In this document: piece after piece, positions 54,401 to 63,300 of the stretch
Numbering within the stretch: the stretch's first letter is position 1
Layout of the letters: each line of letters starts with the position of its first letter
Assembly (NCBI RefSeq): GCF_001263795.1
Contig: NZ_LHUR01000022.1
Location: forward strand, 62,001-126,000
Origin: Clostridium homopropionicum DSM 5847
GTDB taxonomy: Bacteria; Bacillota; Clostridia; Clostridiales; Clostridiaceae
Length of the DNA stretch: 64,000 nucleotides
Reading direction: 5' to 3'
Made by a program: the position numbers and the translations under genes
Notes under the pieces: model-generated
The model's database searches: none
What the model saw: the letters and a program-made list of their open reading frames with translations, nothing else
Told to the model about the DNA's origin: nothing

Positions 54401-55270
54401 ATGCGAAAAATTGGAATGAGGAATTTAAAAACAGCTTTATCTGTTTTTCTATGCATTGTAATTTTAAAGTTTTTTAATATAGATTATCCATTTTACGCTT
54501 GTATAGCTGCAGTAATATGTATGCAAGGTTCGATTTTCGATTCATTTACAACAGGTAAAAATAGAATGGTAGGTACTTTTATTGGGGCATTAGTTGGATT
54601 GCTTTTTGCTCTTATTGAACCTAGAAATCCTTTCCTAAGTGCTATAGGAGTTATGGTAGTGATTTATATCTGTAACTTGATAGGTAAAAATAAAGCTATC
54701 ACCATAGGTTGTGTGGTATTTCTCGGAATAATGATAAATCTTACTGATACGACTCCCTTAGTTTATAGTACTACGAGATTGTTAGAAACCTTTGTGGGAA
54801 TAGCTATTTCAGTTCTGGTAAATTATTTAGTTTACCCACCTAAATACTTCAACAAATTATACAAAATGAAAGAAAACATAATTACTAACTTACAAGATTC
54901 CTTAGAAGAACACCTAAGCTCAGACCTTCCAATTAACTTATCCAAGTTAAATAAACAAATTTCAGATTTTGAAGATTTACTTAAGTCTATTATTTCTGAA
55001 ATTACTATTAAGGAATCTAAAGTCCCTGAGATTGAAAATTTAAATTCCGTATTAAACCTATGTAAACAAGCTTATAGTCATCTCTTTATGCTGGAATCCC
55101 TCAGTGGAGGTTTCAGTTTAAATCATAAAAATATAGAAAATCTAAAGAATATAATAAATTTAGAAATAGAAAATAAACCTTCTCTCAATTCAGATATGGA
55201 GATAGTATATAATTATCATATAGAAAATATAGTTAAACTTATTTCTTCTTTAAACACTAATTTATGCTAA
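54401..55270 (+). CDS. Aromatic acid exporter family (FUSC/ArAE-like) membrane protein
   Basis: About 289 aa: six hydrophobic segments in the first 145 residues, beginning MRKIGMRNLKTALSVFLCI, with TGKNRMVGTFIGALVGLLFA and the Arg-rich TTRLLETFVGIAISVLVNY. A long helical cytosolic C-terminal domain (about 150-289) follows. The layout matches the YgaE/YqjA-type ArAE proteins of Firmicutes, without a proven substrate. AAGGAG eight bases before ATG 54401 fixes the start. Confidence 0.86.
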   Translation: MRKIGMRNLKTALSVFLCIVILKFFNIDYPFYACIAAVICMQGSIFDSFTTGKNRMVGTFIGALVGLLFALIEPRNPFLSAIGVMVVIYICNLIGKNKAITIGCVVFLGIMINLTDTTPLVYSTTRLLETFVGIAISVLVNYLVYPPKYFNKLYKMKENIITNLQDSLEEHLSSDLPINLSKLNKQISDFEDLLKSIISEITIKESKVPEIENLNSVLNLCKQAYSHLFMLESLSGGFSLNHKNIENLKNIINLEIENKPSLNSDMEIVYNYHIENIVKLISSLNTNLC

Positions 55271-55273
55271 TAA

Positions 55274-55314
55274 AAAGTGGATATTTCAAAATTAAGTCTT
55301 GAAATATCCACTTT
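55274..55314. terminator. Bidirectional terminator between convergent genes
   Basis: AAAGTGGATATTTCAA...TTGAAATATCCACTTT, a perfect 16-bp stem, lies between the exporter and ferredoxin genes. Confidence 0.92.
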
Positions 55315-55340
55315 ATTTGCATAGATTGTATATAGTCAAA

Positions 55341-55532
55341 CTATTCTTCTACTTTAATTGCATCAACAGGACAAGACTCTTGAGATTCTACAGCACCATC
55401 TTCGCTTCCTGATGGAACTTCATCAACTATAGCATGAGCCTTTCCGTCATCACCCATGTCAAAAACCTCTGGGCAAATTGAAGGACATAATCCACATCCT
55501 ATACAGGTCTCTTGATCAACATAAGCTTTCAT
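55341..55532 (-). CDS. Ferredoxin, single [4Fe-4S] type
   Basis: 63 aa, acidic. Cluster cysteines are C10, C13 and C16 in CIGCGLCPSICPEVF plus the distal C54 in ESCPVDAI. C20 lies where related monocluster ferredoxins (for example Thermotoga) have a disulfide Cys. The electron donor and acceptor are unknown. It is monocistronic with AGGAGAGATGTAA upstream. Confidence 0.94.
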   Translation of the reverse strand: MKAYVDQETCIGCGLCPSICPEVFDMGDDGKAHAIVDEVPSGSEDGAVESQESCPVDAIKVEE

Positions 55533-55650
55533 TTACATCTCTCCTCTTTAATTTCTTATTTCGTATACCCTTTTATGATTCCCTTTTTATTATAAATTTA
55601 TTACATATATTAGTAATAAATTTATTATTTTGTTGATTGATGAAAATTAT

Positions 55651-55914
55651 TTATGCTTCTTCCTGATCATCCTCATCGCTCTCTTCAAACTTACCTGTTT
55701 CAATTTTTCTTACTAAATGTTCTTCTTCATATATATCGCTAAATAAATATTCATCTCTTTCATTTGGATCTAACATCTTAATTAATTCAATAGAATAACT
55801 ATAAGATGGAAGCCAACATTTAAAAACTCCATTTACAACATCAGGAGTCTCTCGGACCTCACACTTTCCATCTATGATAAATTTGCAGTTATGACAGTAC
55901 TTTTCTAATTTCAT
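55651..55914 (-). CDS. Small acidic Cys-containing protein of unknown function
   Basis: About 87 aa. Four cysteines in the first half (YCHNCKFIIDGKCEVR and VFKCWLPS) look like a small zinc ribbon or knuckle. The C-terminal third is very acidic (ESDEDDQEEA). ATG 55914 has GAAGGGG nine bases upstream; a longer reading to 55935 is less likely. I do not recognise the family. Confidence 0.7.
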   Translation of the reverse strand: MKLEKYCHNCKFIIDGKCEVRETPDVVNGVFKCWLPSYSYSIELIKMLDPNERDEYLFSDIYEEEHLVRKIETGKFEESDEDDQEEA

Positions 55915-56090
55915 TCCTCGTTTCCCCTTCCGCAAGTCTTTTAAAATATTTTCTTCTAAAGCTTCTCATATATTAGTTTAAATAATTTTCCTTGTTTAAT
56001 CAAGTATTTCAAATATTATAAATTAAAAGGAATAGTAAATTAAACCTTTTCATATTATTTATAAATTACATCTGAATAGGAGGGTACTGT

Positions 56091-56378
56091 ATGTTTAATG
56101 AATTAAAAAAAAGTCATATGCCTTATGCAAAAAAAATAATGATAGAATTATATCTAAATAAAAAACTAGACGTTGAAACCATTTGCTCTAAGTTTGTTAA
56201 AAAACGCCATAACATAGTCCGTGCTTCAATTAAAGATTTAGAAAAATGTCATTTATTAAGAAGCATAGATAAATCAAAAGTTAAGGATGATGAAAAAGTA
56301 TATTCTTTAACTAAGATTGGAATGAGCTTTATATCAGAAGAAGCAAGTAAAGTATCAAGTGAAACCGATAATATCTAA
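56091..56378 (+). CDS. Small winged-helix-like protein
   Basis: 95 aa, basic N-terminal two thirds with helical periodicity (MPYAKKIMIELYLNKKLDVETICSKF, then HNIVRASIKDLEKCHLL and a beta-wing-like SKVKDDEKVYSLTKIG). This is how small PadR or MarR-like DNA-binding domains look, but the fold call is by eye. It may be a transcription regulator of an unidentified target. AGGAGGGTACTGT precedes the ATG. Confidence 0.65.
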   Translation: MFNELKKSHMPYAKKIMIELYLNKKLDVETICSKFVKKRHNIVRASIKDLEKCHLLRSIDKSKVKDDEKVYSLTKIGMSFISEEASKVSSETDNI

Positions 56379-56383
56379 ATACA

Positions 56384-56410
56384 AAGAGCCACATTAATTA
56401 AGTGGCTCTT
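56384..56410. terminator. Bidirectional intrinsic terminator
   Basis: AAGAGCCAC-ATTAATTAA-GTGGCTCTT lies between the convergent winged-helix-like and DUF1292 genes. Confidence 0.88.
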
Positions 56411-56413
56411 ATA

Positions 56414-56653
56414 CTAGCTATTTTTTGAATTATACTCTTGTAGAACTCTTTGAAATTCTGCTCCAGAACCTATAGAAGCATACTCAATTTGGCCATTACC
56501 CCTACTTACTTCTCTATATGCATTAGCCTCTTCAGTTCCAGGTGGTGAAACTATTACATACTTGTCATTTCCTATTACTAGTCTATCTATTAGTTCCAAT
56601 TCTACTTTTTTACCATACTCATTTTCTACAGTAATGCTTTGAGTTTTTTCCAT
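56414..56653 (-). CDS. DUF1292 (UPF0473) family protein
   Basis: 79 aa with the DUF1292 pattern: ITVENEYGKKVELELIDRL, YVIVSPPGTEEANAYREV and an F near the C terminus (EFQRVLQEY). The family is common in Firmicutes, often beside ruvX/alaS; this stand-alone copy is away from those genes. Function unknown. AGGAGGGCATTACAT precedes the ATG. Confidence 0.85.
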   Translation of the reverse strand: MEKTQSITVENEYGKKVELELIDRLVIGNDKYVIVSPPGTEEANAYREVSRGNGQIEYASIGSGAEFQRVLQEYNSKNS

Positions 56654-56724
56654 ATGTAATGCCCTCCTAAATTTATGAATTAATTTGACTTCATAATTAG
56701 GGTTCTCAATTTAAATAAATATAT

Positions 56725-57252
56725 TTATACTTTTTTTAATTTAACTTGAAAATTATTTTTAGTATCCTGTAAAATACATTTAAGATCTTCACTATTTATA
56801 ACATTCTTATTTATTATTAACTCAATAGCTTCCTTAAATTGTTCTTGCAGGTTATTTTTAAAAATAATATTTAAAGCTTTTTCAAATACCCCTTCTAGAG
56901 ATATAATAAGTTTTTCATCCCTTATTCCGTTCAATTGTATATATCCCATAGCTAAGTCTATATAATATAACATTAAATCAACTTTATCATAGGCTCTAGT
57001 AGATATATTTTGAAATTCCATTAATATTTCACTTATCTTATAATATCTAATTTTGTTATTAGGGTAATTTGAAAATTCTTCTACTAGTCTTTCTTTACAA
57101 GCTCTTAATAAACTTTCTTCTAATTTTCCGCTTATTTTTAAATTGTAGTAATTCTTCACATCATCAAAAACCTTAAAGACTTCTACAATTTCTTCTTTAA
57201 GTTGATTAGTTTCAAGTGTATTTAAATATTCTCTAAGCTTAGCTTCTCTCAT
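56725..57252 (-). CDS. Helical protein of unknown function (DUF6155-like)
   Basis: 175 aa, almost wholly alpha-helical and charged. The opening LREYLNTLETNQLKEEIVEVFKVF and DVKNYYNLKI recall the DUF6155 family as I remember it. No catalytic motif is visible. It lies downstream of the MEMO-AMMECR1 gene by 118 bases, on the same strand, with GGAAGAGGAGAAG upstream of the ATG, but may be transcribed separately. Confidence 0.65.
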   Translation of the reverse strand: MREAKLREYLNTLETNQLKEEIVEVFKVFDDVKNYYNLKISGKLEESLLRACKERLVEEFSNYPNNKIRYYKISEILMEFQNISTRAYDKVDLMLYYIDLAMGYIQLNGIRDEKLIISLEGVFEKALNIIFKNNLQEQFKEAIELIINKNVINSEDLKCILQDTKNNFQVKLKKV

Positions 57253-57370
57253 AAAGGGTAACTTCTCCTCTTCCTTAAGTAATTAGATATATTTACGGCA
57301 TAATACTATTATACTCATTTACATATTTTAACAAAAGGGGTTTTTAAAATTTTTATTCCTTAGTTTTTTA

Positions 57371-58780
57371 TTAACACTTGCTTCCTCTTCTAACTACTTC
57401 AAACTTTTCTATTGAATAATTTTCTTCTGGATATATATCAGCTTTATCTAATGCAATAGACAGCTGTTCTTCTACTGTATCTATTCCTTCTAAATTAGGA
57501 AGCAATACTCCACATCTTGAATCACATCTTACAATAACTCCATACTTTTCAGGGTCTAATTCTTCTCTTGAAGCTTCAGTTGGTTTCATCAATATGTCAA
57601 TAGAATACTCTAAATCCTCAAGTTCTTCTTCATCTATAGGTGAAAATCTAGGATCATGTAATCCTGCTTCTACTGAGTTTCTAATGATTTCATTAGCAAT
57701 ACAATCAGTAGAAGGGAAAATAGTACCAATGCAGCCCCTTAGCTCTTCTTCCTTTTTAATTGAAACAAATACTCCGTTTCTTTCCTTTAGCATTTTATCG
57801 TGAAGTAAAGGCATAGTAATATATTCTCCTGTTTTTACATAGTGTTCAAGACTGGATCTAGCAAGTTTTGCGTATATGTCCTCACATTGTCTTATAGCTT
57901 CTATCTCTTTCTTTCTAATTTCACTTATCTTTGAAAGCATATTTTTCTCTTTATTTTCTTTTGAATTAAATTTCATGACTCCGTAGCCTATTCCAAAAGG
58001 TGCTTCATAGGATAATACTTCTCCATTTATATCCTTTTGCTCCATGGATCCAAAGAGAATATAGAATGATCTAAGCCCACATTCACCTGCTCCTTTTATC
58101 AGCATCCTATCAATACTAAAAATACCTTCTACATCTCCATTTTTTAATAGTTCTAATAATTTCCTATCAAACTCTACTCCAGCCTCCGAAAATCCGTAAG
58201 GACCTTCCTCACTAAGTCTATGAGATAAGTCTCCACTGGCAATAACTACTACACTTTTATCCTGAACACTTACTGCTTCTTTTATGGCAATTCCAAATTC
58301 GTATAGCTTTACCTTAGAAAGTAACCCATAAGTTATATGCACAATATTATAATTTTTATAGTATTTATTTATAAAATATAAAGGAACCATACTTCCATGA
58401 TCTAATTCTGTGGAAATACCATATTGATTTGCTGAAGTCTCATCTATAGGTACAACAATTAAATCTTTTTCAGCAGCCTTTTGTCTTATAAGTTCTGTAA
58501 GCTGTTCATCTATATTAATGTTAAATTCCACTGCAGGTGCATTGAAGCTTCCTAAGTCTCCTTTTATTGTAGAACCAGAAGAAATCGCTAGAGCATCGCT
58601 AAATAAAGGTCCATGAGGGGTAATTATAATTATTGTACTAGGTTTTAGTTTTTCAACTTCACGACCAATACTGTCACAAGCTTTTAAAGTGTTCTCTGCT
58701 TTTACTTCTTCACCCTTTCCTACCTCCTCCACTATAATTGGAGGATGAGGCATAATATAATGTGCTAAAATTTTATCCAA
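57371..58780 (-). CDS. MEMO-AMMECR1 fusion (AmmeMemoRadiSam proteins B and A)
   Basis: About 469 aa. The N-terminal LigB/MEMO-like domain (about 1-260) has IMPHPPIIVEEVG, TPHGPLF, LDHGSMVPLYFI and SGDLSHRL, the metal-site positions of class III dioxygenase folds. The C-terminal AMMECR1 domain (about 290-469) has the invariant ELRGCIGTI. In the AmmeMemoRadiSam group these two act with a radical SAM protein, but none lies beside this gene in the window. I choose TTG 58780: AAGGAGGTG is eight bases upstream, whereas an ATG start (58810) would translate through its own ribosome binding site. Confidence 0.9.
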   Translation of the reverse strand: MDKILAHYIMPHPPIIVEEVGKGEEVKAENTLKACDSIGREVEKLKPSTIIIITPHGPLFSDALAISSGSTIKGDLGSFNAPAVEFNINIDEQLTELIRQKAAEKDLIVVPIDETSANQYGISTELDHGSMVPLYFINKYYKNYNIVHITYGLLSKVKLYEFGIAIKEAVSVQDKSVVVIASGDLSHRLSEEGPYGFSEAGVEFDRKLLELLKNGDVEGIFSIDRMLIKGAGECGLRSFYILFGSMEQKDINGEVLSYEAPFGIGYGVMKFNSKENKEKNMLSKISEIRKKEIEAIRQCEDIYAKLARSSLEHYVKTGEYITMPLLHDKMLKERNGVFVSIKKEEELRGCIGTIFPSTDCIANEIIRNSVEAGLHDPRFSPIDEEELEDLEYSIDILMKPTEASREELDPEKYGVIVRCDSRCGVLLPNLEGIDTVEEQLSIALDKADIYPEENYSIEKFEVVRRGSKC

Positions 58781-58841
58781 AGATAACACCTCCTTTTTAA
58801 AGTTTACCACTTATAAAAAATTAAATACATATAGAATAAAA

Positions 58842-58870
58842 AATGAGGATGTCATAAAAACATCCTCATC
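58842..58870 (-). terminator. Intrinsic terminator after gltD
   Basis: On the minus strand GATGAGGATGT-TTTTATG-ACATCCTCAT followed by TTTTTTATT, about a dozen bases past the gltD stop. Confidence 0.92.
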
Positions 58871-58881
58871 TAAATACCATA

Positions 58882-60318
58882 TTAGCCTCTTAAATAGGTA
58901 TCTCCCATTAAATATTTATCTACGTTTTTAGCCGCTTGTCTTCCACCGTGGATTGCTTTAACTACTAATGATTGTCCTGTGTTCATATCTCCTGCTGAAA
59001 ATACTTTATTTACATTAGTCATAGAATTTTCATCTGTTAATACATTTCCTCTTGGATCAAGCTTAACTTTTAACTGCTCTAATAAACCTTCGTGTTTTGG
59101 ATGAAGGAATCCCATTGCTAGGAAAACTAAATCAGCTTTCATTTCAAATTCGCTGTCCTTAACTTGCTCCATTACCATTCTTCCATCTTTATCTTCACTC
59201 CACTTTACACGAGCTAATTTAAGCTTTTCAAGTTTTCCGTTATTTCCCACAAAAGCCTTTGTTTCAATATTCCAGTCTCTTGTGCAACCCTCTTCATGTG
59301 AAGAAGAAGTCTTTAAAGTTCTAGGATATGTTGGCCAAGGCATTGTGTCATCTCTATCTACTGGTGGCTTAGGCATAATTTCAAATTGGTAAACTTCCTT
59401 TGCACCTTGTCTTATAGCTGTTCCTACGCAGTCTGAACCTGTGTCTCCTCCACCTATTACAACAACTACCTTATCCTTTGCATCTATATCCTTCTCTTTA
59501 AATTTCTCTCCTGATATCTTTTTATTTTGCTTTGATAAATATTCCATTGCAAAATAAACGCCTTCTACTTCTCTTCCTTCTGCCTTTAAATCTCTTGGAA
59601 TTGTAGAACCACCAGCTAATACGATAGCATCAAAGTTTTCTAAAAGCTCTTTTGCTTCTATGTCAACTCCAGCCTCAGTATTTGTCTTGAATACTACACC
59701 TTCCTCCTTCATTAGCTTAATTCTTCTGTCAACTATATTTTTTTCTAGCTTGAAGTCAGGAATTCCATATCTCAATAATCCGCCAGGTTTTTGGTCTTTT
59801 TCAAATACTGTTACTTCATGTCCAGCATAATTAAGCTCTGCTGCAGCTGCAAGTCCTGAAGGACCTGAACCAATAACAGCTACCTTTTTACCAGTTCTAA
59901 CCTTAGGCATATTAGGCTTTGCATAACCTTCTTCAAATGCCTTTTCTATTATAGTAAGCTCAATTTCTCTTACAGAAACTGCTTTTCTATTTACTCCAAG
60001 GGTACATCCAGCTTCACATAGGGCAGGGCATATTCTTCCTGTAAATTCAGGGAAATTACTTGTTAAAGTCAATCTCTTGTATGCTTTCTCCCAATCACCC
60101 TTGTAAATCATATCATTCCAATCTGGAATAATATTGCCTAGAGGGCAACCCCAGTTGCAGAAAGGTGTACCACAATTCATACATCTTGAGGCTTGCTCAC
60201 TCATTTCCTCTTTTGTAAGGGGAATGTAAATTTCTTTATAGTCTTTTATTCTATCTTTAACTTCTCTTCTTTTATATCCTTTTCTTTCAAATTCCTTAAA
60301 TCCAGTTAACTTTCCCAT
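58882..60318 (-). CDS. gltD: Glutamate synthase (NADPH) small subunit
   Basis: 478 aa. An N-terminal Cys-rich domain (about 35-65, MNCGTPFCNWGCPLGN) carries [4Fe-4S] ligands. It is followed by FAD (GSGPSGLAAAAELN near 150) and NAD(P)H (GGGDTGSDCVGTAIRQG near 290) binding domains and a terminal SAGDMNTGQSLVV FAD motif. It feeds electrons to GltB, which makes two glutamates from glutamine and 2-oxoglutarate. Start is preceded by AGGGGGTGTAAGC. It follows gltB by 15 bases. Confidence 0.97.
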   Translation of the reverse strand: MGKLTGFKEFERKGYKRREVKDRIKDYKEIYIPLTKEEMSEQASRCMNCGTPFCNWGCPLGNIIPDWNDMIYKGDWEKAYKRLTLTSNFPEFTGRICPALCEAGCTLGVNRKAVSVREIELTIIEKAFEEGYAKPNMPKVRTGKKVAVIGSGPSGLAAAAELNYAGHEVTVFEKDQKPGGLLRYGIPDFKLEKNIVDRRIKLMKEEGVVFKTNTEAGVDIEAKELLENFDAIVLAGGSTIPRDLKAEGREVEGVYFAMEYLSKQNKKISGEKFKEKDIDAKDKVVVVIGGGDTGSDCVGTAIRQGAKEVYQFEIMPKPPVDRDDTMPWPTYPRTLKTSSSHEEGCTRDWNIETKAFVGNNGKLEKLKLARVKWSEDKDGRMVMEQVKDSEFEMKADLVFLAMGFLHPKHEGLLEQLKVKLDPRGNVLTDENSMTNVNKVFSAGDMNTGQSLVVKAIHGGRQAAKNVDKYLMGDTYLRG

Positions 60319-60333
60319 GCTTACACCCCCTCA

Positions 60334-63300
60334 CTAAGATATCTTTTCCATTTTTTTATTTTTTTCTAATATTGCCTTATAAGCAGTAGGAATGATCTTT
60401 TTAAATTTAGATTTATTTTCTTCCCAGTTGTCTAATATTGCTTTAGCTCTTTCACTTGCAGTGTAGTTTAAGTGGTTAGTTATAAGCTTATGCACTAATT
60501 CTTCATCTTCTATATCATCTAAATCAAATATTTCCAGCATTTCTTCTGTACATTTTGCTTCTATGCCTGAAGCTTCATCATAAACAAAGGCAATACCTCC
60601 GCTCATTCCAGCTCCAAAGTTTCTTCCAGTATTTCCTATTACAACTACAGTTCCACCAGTCATATATTCACAGCAGTGGTCTCCAACACCTTCAACAACT
60701 GCAGCAGCTCCACTGTTTCTAACAGCAAAACGTTCACCAACAATTCCATTTACATAAAGCTCTCCATCGCAAGCTCCATAAAGTATAGTGTTACCTGCTA
60801 TTGAATTTTCTTCTGCTTTTAGCTTGCTTTCTTTTGGAAGTTTAACAATTAGTTTTGCTCCTGAAAGACCTTTACCAACATAGTCATTAGCATCTCCTTC
60901 AAGAACTAAAGTTAATCCTTTAGCACCAAAGGCTCCAAAGCTTTGTCCTGCAGAACCCTTAAAGTTAAATACAATAGTATCCTCTGGAAGACCATTTTCT
61001 CCATAAGCCTTTGCTATTTCTCCACTTAGCATCGCACCTACAGTTCTATCTATATTCTTTATTTCAAAGCTGCCGCGTACAGGTTTCTTGCTTTCAAGGG
61101 CAGGCTTAGCTATTTGTATTAAGTGATGATCAAGTGCTTTATCTATTCCATGATCCTGAGCAATTACACAGTAAGGTTTTATTCTCTTAGGCATATCTGG
61201 TTTAAATAAAATGTTAGAAAGATCTAAGCCATTTGCTTTCCAGTGATCTATAGCCTCTTCAACTTCAATCTTGTCAATTCTTCCTATCATTTCATTCATT
61301 GTTCTAAATCCGAGCTGAGCCATATATTCTCTTACTTCTTGTGCTATAAAAGTAAAGAAGTTAATTATATATTCTGGTTTCCCTTTAAAGCATGTTCTAA
61401 GCTCTGGATCTTGAGTTGCAATTCCCATATCACAAGTGTTGCAGTGACACTTACGAAGCAATGTACATCCTAATATAACTAAGGCAGTTGTTGCAAATCC
61501 AAATTCTTCAGCACCTAGTAATGCTGCTACTACAACATCTTTACCAGTCTTTAATTGTCCATCAGTTTGTAATCTTACTCTGCTTCTTAAGTTGTTTAAT
61601 AGTAATACTTGGTGTGTTTCTGATAAACCTATTTCCCAAGGTATACCTGCGTTTCTGATAGAAGATAAAGGTGCAGCACCAGTTCCACCATCGTGTCCGC
61701 TTATTAAAATTACATCTGCATGGGCTTTAGCCACTCCTGCTGCAACTGTTCCAACTCCAGCCTCTGCAACTAACTTAACGCTTATTCTGCTAGCTGGGTT
61801 AACTGATTTTAAATCATATATAAGCTGAGCTAAATCCTCAATTGAGTATATATCGTGGTGTGGAGGAGGAGATATTAAATCTATACCTGGAGTTGAGTGT
61901 CTCATTCTTCCAATGTATTCATCAACCTTCTTACCTGGAAGATGTCCTCCTTCTCCTGGTTTTGCTCCTTGAGCTACCTTTATTTGAAGCTCATCTGCAT
62001 TAACTAAATAGTTTGTAGTAACACCAAAACGAGCAGAAGCTACTTGTTTTATAGCACTTCTCTTACTGTCACCGTTACTATCAACTCCAAATCTTACCTT
62101 GTCCTCTCCACCTTCTCCTGAGTTACTCTTTCCCCCAAGGCGGTTCATTGCAATTGCAATAGTTTCGTGAGCTTCTCTACTAATAGATCCTAATGACATA
62201 GCTCCAGTACAGAATCTCTTAACAATTTCACTTACTGGTTCTACTTCTTCTAGTGGAATGCTATTGCCCTTCTTAAATTTAAATAATCCTCTTATAGTAC
62301 ATAGATTTGTACCTTGATTATTAATGTGCTTTGCGTAATCCTTATATACTTCATAATTATTTGTTCTAGTAGCTAATTGTAGCTTGTATATAGTTTCTGG
62401 ATTAAATAAATGGATTTCTCCATCCTTTCTCCAAGCGTATAAGCCTCCTACTTCTAGCTCATTTTGAGGCTTTCGAAGTATATTGTAAGCCTTTTTATGT
62501 CTTGCTAATACTTCCTCAGCAATAACTTCTTCACCAACTCCGCCTATTCTAGAAGTTGTTCCCTCAAAATATTTGTCAATGAACTCTTCACTTAATCCAA
62601 GAGCTTCAAATATTTGCGCTCCATGGTAACTTTGAACAGTACAAATGCCCATCTTTGAAAGTATCTTTAATAGACCCTTACAAATAGCATTAATATAGTT
62701 CTCTACTGCCTTTTCTTTGCTTTGTGCTTCTATTCCACCTTCATCAAACATATTCTCAACAGTATCAATTGCCAAATATGGATTCAAAGCAGTTGCTCCA
62801 TATCCAATAAGAAGAGCACAGTGTGTTGTTTCTCTTGCTTCTCCTGTTTCAACAATTAAAGATACCTTTGTTCTTGTCTTTTGTTTGATTAAATGATGGT
62901 GAACTGCTGAAAGTGCTAATAAGCTTGGTATAGCTGCTTCATAGCTGTCAACCTTCTTATCACTTAAAATTAATATATTATATCCTTCTTCAATACGTTT
63001 TGAAGCTCTTTCGCATATTAAATTCAATGCTTCCTTAAAGCCTTCAATTCCATTATCAGCTTTAAAAGTTATAGGTATAATGGTTGACTTAAATTCCTTT
63101 GTTTGTATTGCTTTAATCTTATTTATTTCATTGTTTGATAAAACAGGTCTTTCAATTTCTATAAAAGGCTGATCAGTCTCTTCTTTATTTAATATATTTT
63201 CTTGCGCACCTATAAAATTCATAAGAGACATAACTACGCCTTCTCTTATTGGATCTATAGGTGGATTTGTAACCTGTGCAAATAGCTGTCTAAAATATGC

